A DNA stretch of 64,000 bases from Delphinapterus leucas. Taxonomy: Eukaryota; Chordata; Mammalia; Artiodactyla; Monodontidae. Shown one piece after another: positions 1 to 12,140 of the stretch (position 1 is its first letter; the number at the start of each line of letters is the position of its first letter). A program made the position numbers and the translations under genes. Where the stretch lies: contig NW_022098004.1 of the NCBI RefSeq assembly GCF_002288925.2, forward strand, positions 12,103,347 to 12,167,346, written 5' to 3'. A model generated the notes under the pieces. It was not told where the DNA came from. It made no database searches and saw nothing but the letters and a program-made list of their open reading frames with translations.

Positions 1-1745
1 TTACCATTGCAACAAAAAGAATAAAATATCTAGAAATAAACCTACTAAGGAGACAAACGATCTGTATGCAGAAAATTATAAGACACTGATGAAAGAAATT
101 AAAAATGATACAAATAGATGGAGAGATATCCCATGTTCTTGGATTGGAAACATTGTAAAAATGACTCTACTACCCAAAGCAATCTACTGATTCAATGCAA
201 TCCCTATCAAACTACCACTGGCATTTTGCACAGAACTAGAAGAAAAAATTTCACAATTTGTATGGAAACACAAAAGACCCCGAATAGCCAAAGCTATCTT
301 GAGAAAGAAAATCGGAGCTGGAGAAATCAGGCTCCCTGACTTCAGACTATACTACAAAGCTACAGTAATCAAGACAATATGGTACTGGCACAAAAACAGA
401 AATATAGATCAATGGAACAGGATAGAAAGCCCAGAGATAAACCCACGCACCTGTGGCCAACTAATCTATGAAAAAGGAGGCAAGGATATACAATGGAGAA
501 AAGAAAGTCTCTTCAATAAGTGGTGCTGGGAGAACTGGACAGCTACATGTAAAACAATGAAATTAGAACACTCTCTAACACCATACACAAAAATAAACTC
601 AAAATGGATTAGAGACCTAAATGTAAGACTGGACACTGTAAAACTCTTAGAGGAAAACATAGGAAGAACACTCTTAGACATAAATCACAGCAAGATCTTT
701 TTTGACCCACCCCCTAGAGAAATGGAAATAAAAACAAAAATAAACAATGGGACCTAATGAAACTTAAAAGTTTTTGCACAGTAAAGGAAACTACAAACAA
801 GACGAAAAGACAACCCTCAGAATGGGAGAAAATATTTGCAAACTAATCAACGGACAAAGGATAATCTCCAAAATATATAAACAGCTCATGCAGCTCGATA
901 TTAAAAAAAACAAACAACCCAATCCAAACATGGGCAGAAGACCTAAATAGACATTTCTCCAAAGAAGACATACAGATGGCCAAGAAGCACATGAAAAGCT
1001 GCTCAACATCACTAATTATTAGAGAAATGCAAATCAAAACTACAATGAGGTGTTACCTCACACCAGTTAGAATGGGCATCATCAGAAAATCTACAAACAA
1101 CAAATGCTGGAGAGGGTATGGAGAAAAGGGAACCCTCATGCACTGTTGGTGGGAATGTAAATTGATACAACCACTACGGAGAACAGTATGGAGGTTCCTT
1201 AAACAACTAAAACTAGAATTACCATATGATCCAGCAATCCAACTACTGGGCATATACCCAGAGAAAACCATAATTCAAAAAGATGCATGCACCCCAATGT
1301 TCACTGCAGCACTATTTACAATAGCCAGGACATGGAAGCAACCTAAGTGCCCATCAACAGATGAATGGATAAAGAAGATGCAGTAAATATATACAATGGA
1401 ATATCACTCAGCCATAAAAAGGAACGAAATTGGGTCATTTGTAGAGACGTGGATGGATCTAGAGACTGTCATCCAGAGTGAAGTAAGTCAGAAAGAGAAA
1501 AACAAATATCGTATATAAACACATATATGTGGAACCTAGAAAAATGGTACAGATGAACCAGTGTGCGGGGCAGAAATTGAGACAGATGCAGACAATGTAT
1601 TGACACCTAGCAGGGAAAGTGGCAGAGGGGGGAGGGTGTGATGAATTGGGAGATGGGGATTGACATATATATACCAATATGTATAAAATGGATAACTAAT
1701 AAGAACCTGCTGTATAAAAAAATAAATAAAATAAAATGCAAAAAA
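1..1745 (+). mobile_element. LINE-1 3' end (ORF2 C-terminal part plus 3' UTR)
   Basis: Broken reading frames at about 118-1386 spell the C-terminal third of L1 ORF2, for example the blocks [20 protein letters not shown] and [18 protein letters not shown], with frameshifts and stops between them. Typical L1 text follows (samples about cat-ataaaaaggaacgaaat near 1415) and then an A-rich tail near 1715-1745. The element is cut at its 5' side by the window edge and is not mobile as seen here. Its family level is certain; the subfamily was not assigned. Confidence 0.93.
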
Positions 1746-1792
1746 AGAAAAGAAAGTGAATAACTTGGAAATGAATGGATGTTTTTGAGATA

Positions 1793-2003
1793 TTTTTTGT
1801 TTTTTGTTTTTGTGGGACGCAGGCCTCTCACTGCTGTGGCCTCTCCCGCCGCGGAGCACAGGCCCTGGACGCGCAGGCCAAGCGGCCATGGCCCACGGGC
1901 CCAGTCGCTCCGCGGCATGCAGGATCCTCCCGGACTGGGGCACAAACCCGCGTCCCCTGCGCTGGCAGGCGGACTCCCAACCACTGCGCCACCAGGGAAG
2001 CCC
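1793..2003 (-). mobile_element. CHR-type SINE, antisense
   Basis: The reverse complement reads from the SINE head (ending ...ccaccagggaagccc on the + strand at 2003) through the body to an A-rich tail, seen as a T-rich run near 1793-1822. Near full length. A clear target-site duplication was not found. Confidence 0.9.
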
Positions 2004-2862
2004 TGTTCTTCACTTTTTAATAAACAAATAGATTAGAATCTGGGTAACTAAATCGAGAAAGGTCATTGTTTTACTTTCTTCCTAAAGTACAAATAAACAT
2101 CTTCTCCAGGATTAAGGAAACACTTGGACAGATTCACTCTTTTCTCCCACACGTAGGCAACATCCCAAGTCTCTATCCCCTAAATCCAAGAGATTCCTTC
2201 ATTTTCTGCACATCAGATGACCACCTGAGCAAACAGCTTCCCATGATTTTCATCATGGTGGGTCCTGTCCTATGTACGGTACCTCCTTCACACCTGACAA
2301 AAGGACAAGTCCCTTGGAATTCTTCCTTTAGAAAATGGATTTCATGCCCTTCTAAATTTCACAAAAATTTACTGCAGTTGAAAAAAAAAACAGGGTTGGA
2401 GGAGGCTATTAAACAAAATTATAACAAATGGGTTTCTGGAAATGTTCAGATAATTGTTTTTTTAAAAAAAAAAGACAACTGTGGTCATAGAACTTAAAGA
2501 TACAAAAAGCAAATCTGTATATCCATCACCTTAGTCTCAATTATGTCATTGTAATATGTGACCTTAAACACTAATGACTCACCTATTTCTCACTCATCCT
2601 TCTGGGATTCAGGTTAATGGTATCATTATCTAGGACCAAGAAGGCGCATGGTAGTGAGAAGAGAACGATGGTCCCAAAGATGGAGGATTCTGCTCAGAGA
2701 TGGCACAGGCTGCCTCATTAAATCCATTCATATTTCACTGGCTGAAAGAAATCACAAGGCAAAGACTGAAATCAACAATTTGGAAAGTATAAGCCTTTTG
2801 GAAGACATGGCCTGATTGGGCTGGTGCCATGAAATATTCAGTCCCTATAAAATATATTGCAC
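2004..2862. other. intergenic, no gene seen
   Basis: The stretch holds a 143-codon open frame (2066-2497) with A-rich runs and no recognisable domain. I see no gene or clear repeat. Confidence 0.5.
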
Positions 2863-3132
2863 AGGGGCTTCCCTGGTGGCGCAGTGGTTAAGAATCCGCC
2901 TGCCAATGCAGGGGACATGGGTTCAAGCCCTGGTCCGGGAAGATCCCACATGCCGCGGGGCAACTAAGCCCGTGAGCCACAACTACTGAGCCGGCGTGCC
3001 TGGAGCCCGTGCTCCACAACAAGAGAAGCCACCGCAGTGAGAAGCCCCTGCTCCCGCAACTATAGAAAGCCCGTGGGCAGCAACGAGGATCCAACGCAGC
3101 CAAAATAAATAAAATTTATTTAAATAAATAAA
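2863..3132 (+). mobile_element. CHR-type SINE (longer tRNA-derived form)
   Basis: Head ggggcttccctggtggcgca, body, then an (aaat)n tail. It is flanked by the 15-bp direct repeat taaaatatattgcac at 2847-2861/2862 and 3133-3147, a target-site duplication. It sits directly upstream of a second SINE. Confidence 0.92.
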
Positions 3133-3147
3133 TAAAATATATTGCAC

Positions 3148-3503
3148 GGGACTTTCCTGGTGGCACACTGGTTAAGAATCCACCTGCCAATGCAGGGGAC
3201 ACAGGTTCGATCCCTGGTCCAGGAAGATTCCACATGCCGCGGAGCAACTAAGCCCATGAGCCACAAATACTGAGCCTGCACTCTAGAGCCTGTGAGCCAC
3301 AGCTACTGAGCCCACATGCTGCAATTACTGAAGCCCATGTGCCTAGAGCCTGTGGTCTGCAGCAAGAGAAGCCACAGTAAGAAGAAGCCCACGCACCGCA
3401 ACAAAGTGTAGCCCCTGCTCACCGCAACTAGAGAAGGCCCGCACAGAGCAACGAAGACCCAACACAGCCAAAAATCAATCAATCAATAAAATTTTAAAAA
3501 AAA
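3148..3503 (+). mobile_element. CHR-type SINE, older copy
   Basis: A more diverged head (gggactttcctggtggcaca), a long body with repeated 'gagcc..tgagccacag' units and an (atca)n/A-rich tail. It begins immediately after the downstream target-site copy of the preceding SINE, so the younger element inserted right at this older one's 5' edge. Confidence 0.88.
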
Positions 3504-4884
3504 GAAATGTCTTTTTAAATTTTTATTTACTTATATTGCAGTCCATCTATTTGGTCAAAATTATTGGCTTCTATCCCTAAAGTACACAGAATAATCTTAC
3601 CCTTCTCCACCAGGCACAGTATGAAAGATTTTTCCAAACACAGTTAGGACTCAAAGCCCAACACCTCCATTCACACTCAAAGCAGCTGAAAGATCCAGAT
3701 ATAACTCTTCCTCATCAAAATATCAAAGAACAAAAGCCCATGCTATGAACTAGTTGGAACATGGACTGGATCAACGTAATATCCTGCCATGATATGGAAG
3801 AAGAGGAGGGACACTGCACCCATTGAAACGTAGCAACAGCAAGATTCAGATGGGGGGATGTTTTGAGGAAGAGCTCCCTTTAGCTGAGAATGCTTTTCCC
3901 CCTAGTTAGGTCAATGTCTGAATCCTAGATGAAGTCCCTACACCAGATACTCGGATGTCTTCTATGTTGCTTGGCCTCATTTGTAGGGGCATTAGAGGCT
4001 ATAGCTCTGAGGGTTTTACCATCTGGATATAATATGAGCGGGTGCAGTTCACAGAATATTGTTTTTATCCAAGCTAAGTTTCTTTTAGTTAAAGCATGTG
4101 AATTTTCTGGTAATCCCACACGTATATGTCAACAAAGGAAAACACACACAATTAAAGATGAATTAACCTATCTAATTATATCTATTTCCAGGTGCAATTA
4201 GCCCATCCCCCAATTCATTGTGCCTAATTTTTCTGTTTCTCATCTTAAATATCTTGAGCTTATCAGTGTCTGTGGCAAAAGCACATACCATTTTTTTTCT
4301 GGTGACAGTTTATAGTAATGCTGTCTTAAATAATAGAAGAATGATTGGTAGAAGTTATAATGCAATCACTGCTTTAAACCAAAGGTTTTAAGCCACAACC
4401 CAGGTTTTATTTTTGCTTTTTTTTAACTGTGTAAACTTTTTGTTAGAAAATATGTCTCCAAGTTCGTATTTCCTCATATAAATGATACAAAGTCTGCTTG
4501 TACACGTTATCTTGCAGTTCATACAATCTTTCTATCCCCTTCCATTTTTCCTGTTAAGGAACACATTTCTTTCTGAGCTCATTTCTCTCTAGCTGTTCCC
4601 AAGGCAATAGTAGCCAACAGCACATGAGTCTTGACAGAGATATTCTGTTGTCTTTAAGTCAAGGCATAGAGTATTTGTCGCATTTCCTGCCTTCCAGTTT
4701 TTCACAGCTGACGTTTACCAGAAAAAATTTACAGCAGCAAAATTTACAGTTGCCATCTTTTCAGGATTCAATAAATTTTTCCATCACCCATGGTCTAGCC
4801 CCATGACAAATCCACATATATATTTTTTTCTTGTTAAAGTCATCACTTCAAAGCAAATAATTTAATAATTGTATCAGATGATTG
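3504..4884. other. intergenic, nothing recognised
   Basis: AT-rich unique-looking sequence. Open frames of 60-90 codons (for example 3929-4201) have no coding signature, splice context or homology that I can recognise. Confidence 0.45.
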
Positions 4885-5235
4885 TATTCAACCAGAGAAG
4901 CAGAATCAGTGTGTATGTGGAGATTTATTGCAAGGAACTGGCTTATGTGACTGCAGAGAAGGCTTGGCAAGTCTAAAATCCGTAAGGCAGATTAGAACTC
5001 TTGGGCAAGAGCTGATGCATCTATCAATAGGCAGAATTTCTTCCTCTCAGTGAAGCCTTCACTCAGTCCTTCTGGCCTCTCAGATGATTGACTTAGGCCC
5101 ACCCAGATTATATAGGATAATCTCCCTTAGTCAAGTGATTATGAACTTTAATCACATCTACAAAATACCTTCACAGAAACTCCAAGTAGGTGAGTGTTTG
5201 AATTACTGGGTCTGTAGCCTAGCCATACTGACACA
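4885..5235. repeat. old interspersed repeat, copy 1 (family not assigned)
   Basis: The stretch from 'ttcaaccagagaagcagaat' to 'tagcctagccatactgacac' shares a run of matching blocks with 6008-6475: cagagaa(g/a)cagaatcagt, ttattg/ttatta, cccacccagattat, ggataatctcc, taccttcacag. This is a medium-copy mammalian repeat whose name I cannot assign with confidence. Confidence 0.6.
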
Positions 5236-6007
5236 AAACTGACCAGCTCTGTTCATACCTTGTCAGCCTGGAAACCATACACATCTCCTGAAACCATAAA
5301 TAATTTCCAAATAAAGATAATAACAAAGTGGTATTTCTGCCTAATATGGTGCAACTATCATGCCTACAAGAGAAACATGCTAATCCTCTCCCCAAAGAGG
5401 ATGCAACATCCTTGGCTGATGTGAATACTTCTCCTTTGATGCCCCTTAAATACGGTGATTTAATGTTAATTATTATTAATACATCTTATATTGGATCATC
5501 AGGGAATAAGAGCAGGAAGAAAGCAAAATATTTTGTTAATATTTATACAAACATATTCATAATGCAATCCTCATAATTAGTATATCCTCATTTATGCAAA
5601 TGGTCACATGGTAATAGCTGGTATTTGTAACTTTTCTTCTGTTAGGGAACCGTTGACTAAAACTGCCCGCCTTGGCCAGGTATGATGATAACCGCTTACC
5701 TGAGTTGTCTCACAATAGGAGGTCCTGATAAAGAATGAAGTGCAACTAACCAGAATTCAGGAAGGGCCAAAAGGAGGAGGGAGGAGATGATGTGTCCTGC
5801 CAACCTCCCAGAAGCCCTCACACTGAAATCCATCTTGACTGAGAGATGGGTGCGCCACCAGGAAGGACCCTGAGTCAGACGAAATATGGGTCAATCAAGA
5901 TGACTGGCCAGAGACAACCTGGAAACTAACCCCATTACCATAAAACCTGAGACAGTGAGCCCCACAGGGTCCTGCTCAGTTTCAGTACCAACATCTGTAT
6001 CATTTAG
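5236..6007. other. intergenic, nothing recognised
   Basis: No gene or clear repeat seen. Two in-frame stretches are short and lack any domain. Confidence 0.4.
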
Positions 6008-6475
6008 TGTTCAATCAGAGAAACAGAATCAGTAGCATTCTGAACTCAATTCACATAGGGAACTTGTGAAATTATATACATACTTGTGTGTGTACATACA
6101 TACATACACATACACAAATAAAGACATTTATTAAATGGAAATGGCTTATACAATTTTGGGGACTGGCTAGGCAAGAATGAGATTTCTACGGTAGGCTCTT
6201 TGGAAGGGCAGGCTGAAAGCCTCTGGCAGGAGATGAAGCTGCTGTCCATAGGCGTGATTCCTTTTCCTTCAGGAATGCACCCAGATTTGCTCTTAAGACT
6301 TTTCGCTGATTGCATCAGCCCCACCCAGATTATCGAGGATAATCTCCTTTACTTAAATCCAACTGATTATATAATTCAATTTATAGAATACCTTCACAGC
6401 AACACCTAGATCAGTGTTTTTTTTTAACAACTGTGGAATATAGAATAGCCAAGGTAACACATAAACCCTACTAAC
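6008..6475. repeat. old interspersed repeat, copy 2
   Basis: Same family as 4885-5235, judged by shared blocks. It carries a small (tacatac)n/(acat)n microsatellite at 6075-6117 and a diverged end 'gaatagccaaggtaacacataaaccc'-like tail at 6443-6468. Confidence 0.58.
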
Positions 6476-7497
6476 AATAATGGAAAGAAATTTGTTTCAG
6501 TAAGGGCTAAGGAAAACAGGGAGCCTACAAAGTGAATAGGAATATTGATCTAATATTAAAATAATATCATCAAGCCAAAATAATTAAGAAACAGGAGTAC
6601 TAAAAATTATAGAGAACAAAGCATATAATATATATTGATACATACATATGTACTATGTAAAGTAGAAAGCACAGATTCTAAGTCATATTTGGGGAGATAT
6701 TATAATAGATGCAAAATTAGAATCTGTATTTCTTCTTAACCTGATTACTTCAAGTCTCTTCTGAAAAGTGTTAAATATTTAATGAAGGGATTAAATAGGA
6801 GGGTATTTAAGAAATGGGTGGGTCGCTCTGGGTGTTTTATAAATCCTGTGTCTTGCTTAGTTGTCCACTCATCTCTGCAGAATCTGGATACCTCTTCCCA
6901 AGATGGATTTGAACAGCACTGCAAGTGGTAAATTCTCATCTGTGTTTTGCTCTCTTCTTTGATAATGCCACATGCTTTGTTTATTTTCCAGAGTTTATAA
7001 AAAGTAAAATCCCAATTATGATTAGAGGAATAGGTTGTTGAAGCAGGGGCTGTTTTGCAGTGATAAGTTGTATCAGGGGATTGATGGGTGCTTTGAAGTG
7101 AGAGAATGCAATTTCAAATTTAAGAGACAGCCGTGAGTCCCATATGTGGGTTTTCAAAAGTCTTAAAGTTAACACTTTAAATGGAGAAATATATATATGG
7201 AATACATAATATTTTACATTTAGTTTATATCTAATAATTTAACATTTTATATTTATTTAAATGTATTTTATCATAAAGTATCAGTTTTGTGTATTGTATT
7301 TAATTTATCCTTTTAATGTTTTTCTTGTTTTTGTTTTAATGTTTTACTTGTTTCATTTATTTCCATTTATTTTCCTAACTCCTATTTTCTTTGCATGTAA
7401 TTTTGTGGATTTCTAGTAACTTCTTCCTTTGGTAACTCAGAGATGACAGACTGTCATTTTTTCTATTATATATATATTTGACCTGTATGTCTCCAAT

Positions 7498-7616
7498 TTT
7501 TTCTTTTGGCCACGCCGGGCTGCTTGTGGGATCTTAGTTCCCCAACCAAGGATTGAACCCAGGCCTTTGGCAGTGAGAGCATGGAGTCCAAACCACTGGA
7601 CCACCAGGGAATTCCC
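7498..7616 (-). mobile_element. short CHR-type SINE in DUXB intron 2-side region
   Basis: Antisense copy of the short form (ttggccacgcc ... ccaccagggaattccc). It is flanked by the perfect 13-bp duplication atgtctccaattt at 7487-7499 and 7617-7629. It lies in DUXB intron 1, upstream of exon 2. Confidence 0.92.
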
Positions 7617-8611
7617 ATGTCTCCAATTTAGAATGACTTTAGGTATATCCCTAAAGTAAAAATACAGAATAATCATTGGATCTACAGACTTTCAACCTGA
7701 AGTAAGATATATGCTCACCCAGTTTTTAATCCATAAACATATCCTTCATAATTCTCCCCATTTTCTCTTCATCAGACATACTATTACAAAAAGAAACCTG
7801 GCAAGGCAAGATTATTTACAACCAGAGTCAAAAGAATATCCTCCAAGCATGGTTTGAACATGACCCTTACCCTGAAAAAGCTAACAGGAAACAACTGGCC
7901 AAGGAAATTGGCATTCCAGAATCTAAAATTCAGGTTAGTATCAGGTTTCTATTTCATTATCTGTCAGGTTCAAGGTAAAGAGAAAGGCCAAGCTTAGCAC
8001 TGGCAGGTGATTCTCTTATGTTGGGTATGTTTCCTAAAGGTTTTTCCTGTTAAATAATATTTAAAACAAAATAAAAACAAGAATTACCTCTTTTACCAAT
8101 GGTAGAAAACTGTTACTTCTTTTACCAATTGGTTAGGGGCATTCACTCTTGGAGAAAAGAATATACTGGTTGAGGCTCTCCAATAGGAGATAATTAAATC
8201 AACTTTTGAGATTTAGAGATTATAGGAAATTGGATCACTATGATAATGATATGGTATCAAGTACTGGAATATATACAGCAGAATAATGATTAATATATAA
8301 TTATGAGGAAACTGGGGGGTAAGCACTCATGTAAATTCCCAATTCTCAAGCTAGTTTTTTTTTTCACTAATATCTGAAATGTGATTCATTCACAGGAGTG
8401 TATGAAGTAAAATCCCATATTGTATCATTTTGAATAGAACTACTGATGTAAAAATAAAAATAAACTGGATTTCTTCAGTCAGCAAAGAGATAGCTGTAAA
8501 TAATACAATTATACCAACTGAAACAGTATTGAAATCAATAAAGGTCAATAAAAAAGGTGCTTTCAGAGGAGAATAATGAGTTCAGATTTTTGTTATCAAA
8601 AATAGTCTCCA

Positions 8612-8814
8612 GGGGCTTCCCTGGTGGCGCAGTGGTTGAGAGTCCGCCTGCCGATGCAGGGGACACAGGTTCGTACCCCGGTCCGGGAGGATCCCACATG
8701 CCGCGGAGCGACTGGGCTCGTGTACCATGGCCGCTGAGCCTGCGCGTCCGGAGCCTGTGCTCGGCAATGGGAGAGGCCACAACAGTGAGAGGCCCGCGTA
8801 CCGCAAAAAAAAAA
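8612..8814 (+). mobile_element. young CHR-type SINE in DUXB intron 2
   Basis: Full-length copy from ggggcttccctggtggcgca to gcgtaccgc plus poly(A). It is flanked by agtctcca at 8604-8611 and 8815-8822. Confidence 0.94.
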
Positions 8815-11224
8815 AGTCTCCAATAAGTCACTATATATAAGGGCATCAGTCTGAGGGGACGCTGGGGAGAAGAAAAGTTCCCCTTTTCTTAATGCATTTG
8901 TTTTAGGTGTAGGAAACAGTTTTCCCACATCCCAGAATAAATTGCACTTTGGGGGACTATCTAGTGATTAGCTGCATGAGAGGTACTAGGCCCATTTGAA
9001 CTGAGGTGGAGGATGGCAAGTCCAGGAAACAATGTAGGATGAGGATGGTTCTGCAACTGTGTTCAGTAACTTACTCATTAGTTTCCAGTTTCCACTTGGG
9101 CTTAAGACTTCTTATTGGAAAATATTTTTATTAATTAATTTAAAGAACAGATATAACCTTTTAGCACAATGCCTGGGATATGAGTGCTACATCAGATATT
9201 GGTTATAACTGACACCCTAATCTTACCATGAATTATCAAATTATCAAAATAAAACACTCAGAAATACTTAGAAAGTACCTTGCAATGTCAACTCCAGTAA
9301 TGAGGAAACAAGCAGAATACAATTGGCTATGTTAGTGATAATAGTTTTAAAGCAAGATATATGGGGTCCCTAGGAGTTTCATTATCTATTGCTGACTATG
9401 GGATGAAATAAGTAAAAGTGTAGGTGAGTTAGCCCTGCTCTTGACTATGGCTAATTCTACTGCCCTACATAAAGAAATTCTTTTCTAAGATCAATCCCAT
9501 ATGTACTGTGTATTATGAAATGGTATTCTAATGAAAAGTTGATACAACACAAGGGAGAGAGAGAGAGATTGATTTCCTTTGAGAGAACTACACTGTTTTG
9601 GATACCCTGAGGATGACCATACAAGAAATGCTAACTTGAGTTGAGAGCAGATTGTAATACCATCCTGAACTGTATGCTAATAACAGCATCAATCCCAGGA
9701 TAATACATCGTCTTTCTCTTAGGGATATTATCCCAAGAGCAGTTGATCAATTAGTTTTAACTGCATTGATATTTGGAATGACACAGACTGTTATATGACT
9801 TTCACATCGTCTTTTCCCACTCAGATTTGGTTTAAAAACCACAGAGCAAGACAGAGCCGATTGGGGTTCAGCTCCTCCTTAGGAGAAGACCAAACCCATG
9901 GACAGAACCAGCCTCAGCCTTATACTCAAGGTAAGAACCCACCAGTCCAAATGCAGTTCATCAGTGGGTCCCATTGAGAGGGGAATCAATTCTGCATGTT
10001 GTGCCCAAATTCTCCACAAAGAATCCTTAGTTTTGGAGCCAGTTACAGCTTGTTCTGAGTAACCTAAGGTCATCAATATAAGCATGGTCCCAAAGTGGCT
10101 GGGATAGACAGGTTCTGAGCAAGAAAGGCTTTGGACTTTTTGGTCCTACTGCTCTAAGCAGGGCAACATCCTCCTCTTCTGTCATCTCAGGGGGATTCAG
10201 AGGGTGTAAGAGGTCAGCACTATCTTCCCAAGTTTGAGTTTCCAGCTTGAATGCAAGAATGTCCTAAAAACCCTTTTGTCCCTGCGTTCTCTTTTAGAAT
10301 ACTTACCAAAAGGAGCCACACAAGACCACACATCTATTCCAAGATCTCAATCAAACATTCTAGTTCAAGCCTTCAAGAGGAACCAATTCTTTGATATTGC
10401 AAACAGGAAAACACTAGCTAAACAGGCATTCCAGAAACGGGAATTCAAGTAAGTTTTATGTCTATGGCAGCAAACATCCCTAACCCATTAAACGATGTTA
10501 CCTCGACTGGTTGCTGGAAAACCTTGACTAACCTAGATTACCACAGCAATCAAGGACAAAGGCCTGGGATAGTAAACACCTGGCATTGCAAGTCACATTC
10601 CTGCAAAAGGAAGAATTTTCTAATCAAATTGTCAGTGGTGCATCTATTCAGAATCACCAGCAGCAAAACTGTGGGAAAATGTGAAAGTTGATGCCTGTTT
10701 TGAGAACACTCTTGTTAGGTTTTCTAAAGCTTGGCACTGCTGTCATTTTGGGCCAGACAATTCTTTCTTGGGAGGGGCAGTCCATGCCAGGTATAGTGTT
10801 TTTCAGCATTCCTGGCCTCTACCAACTAGATATCCTGCCCATCTCTCCTTAGCCCACTTTTAACACCCCCCCAAAAATCTACAAGCATAGTCAAATAGGG
10901 GAACAAAAGCACCCTCATTAGTACCTTCTTCTACCTAAGCTATGGGGATAGTGGTTCCGTATATATTCAACACTCATGACTAGGAAGCATGTTCACAGGT
11001 CTATCAGCACAATGACCCTCATAAACACTTACCTGTGTTTATTAATCCTTATTCAGATTTATACACGTTTACAAGGTATGTATTCCTGTGCAAACACTGA
11101 TTAATAGGAGGAAAATGTCAACCTCGTCAAGAGACCTTGTTCCCTGATCCATCGTTGAAATTGAAGGGTGGATCCTAAAGCACATGCCTTTTTAGCCAGA
11201 GTTTCAATTCATCTATAGTTGATT

Positions 11225-11455
11225 GCTGAATGTGCTATGACTTAAATCTATGTGTTTGTATGTATGTATATGTATACATATACATACATAAACACACATA
11301 TATATACACACATACTTATGCATATGCACATATATACGTGTCCACACACATATGTACATATATACACATACTGAACACATGAACAAGGGCAATTAATTTC
11401 ATATATATATATATATTATATATGTGTATAGACACACACACACACACACACACCT
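11225..11455. repeat. TG/TA and CA microsatellite
   Basis: Alternating purine-pyrimidine tract (tgtatgtatg, acatatatac, a (ta)n run at 11401-11420 and about 12 CA units at 11432-11452). It lies in DUXB intron 4. Reading frames across it are artefacts of low complexity. Confidence 0.9.
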
Positions 11456-12140
11456 CTTGAGATTTGGGCCTATATAATAGGCCCTTTGCTTTACACAGTT
11501 TGAGAACAGCCAGAATCGCTTGTCTTATGATATCCATGTCTCCGTCTTTCACACGGAGATGTGGTTTCAGGACCCAAGATCTCTGTACCCTGGGCAGAGC
11601 ACAAGTGAGACTGTGAATTCCTTGGTAGATGGCCCAAATGGGAGACCTGGTATGACAGCTCAGCAGCACGAAATTGACCTATGTACTCTCCCAGGCAGAT
11701 GTCATCATTTTGCTTCCTCCAGTTCTTTCAGCAGGAACCAACCATTTCTACCTGTTCTTCTCCCATCCCACGTATCCTCTGTCCCTTGTGTGATCCAAGG
11801 ACAAAGTGTCATGATGCAGCCCATGCAGGCTGTGCAGAGAGGAGAGAACTCTCCCTCTACTCTAACAGTTGGGAATTATGTGCTAGTACTGCTGACTATG
11901 GGAGGAGACCCAGATACTCAGTACCCCTTCTGGCCCCAATACCAAGAACGCCAGGATCACCAAGAACAGACTGACATGGGAGTACTGCAGTTGGAAGACT
12001 ATTCTCAGCCTCAAGCTGAGCACAAAAAACCACCACCACAGGATCTGAGCCAGGTGGACATATCTTACTTTCTGCAGTGGTGGGATGAGTGCTGCCAGGC
12101 TCTGATTGCAGAGCGGGATCCTCAAAAAGGGACCCACTGA

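Larger units (their letters stand above)
6903..12140 (+). pseudogene. DUXB: DUXB-like double-homeobox gene with a broken second homeobox
   Basis: Double-homeobox transcription factor gene. Five coding pieces with GT/AG borders fit: 6903-6927, 7776-7933, 9825-9930, 10298-10448 and 11559-12140. The start ATG has A at -3 and G at +4. Homeodomain 1 spans exons 2-3 ([20 protein letters not shown], then IWFKNHRARQ) and keeps Trp48, Phe49, Asn51 and Arg53. Homeodomain 2 begins in exon 4 ([10 protein letters not shown]...ANRKTLAKQ). After that the frame is 4 nt short of the GIPETGIQ helix, so a spliced message would stop at 11614-11616 after about 165 residues. Exon 5 starts MWFQDPRSLYPGQ, with Asp at the position of invariant Asn51 and Pro at 52. 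Without the deletion the product would be about 341 residues, close to the roughly 345 I recall for human DUXB. Position beside TERF2IP/KARS1/ADAT1 supports DUXB over DUXA or DUXC. A sequencing error could mimic the frameshift. Confidence 0.75.

Noticed and set aside
2864..2890. SINE heads resemble tRNA promoters (A and B box-like blocks), so a tRNA gene was considered here and at the other SINEs
   Set aside because: tRNA-derived SINE heads only; no cloverleaf or anticodon context that would support a functional tRNA gene.
8557..8826. Recurrent open frames of 60-130 codons with [20 protein letters not shown] or [17 protein letters not shown] text, found in about 15 places
   Set aside because: They are the six-frame shadows of CHR SINE bodies, not a protein family.
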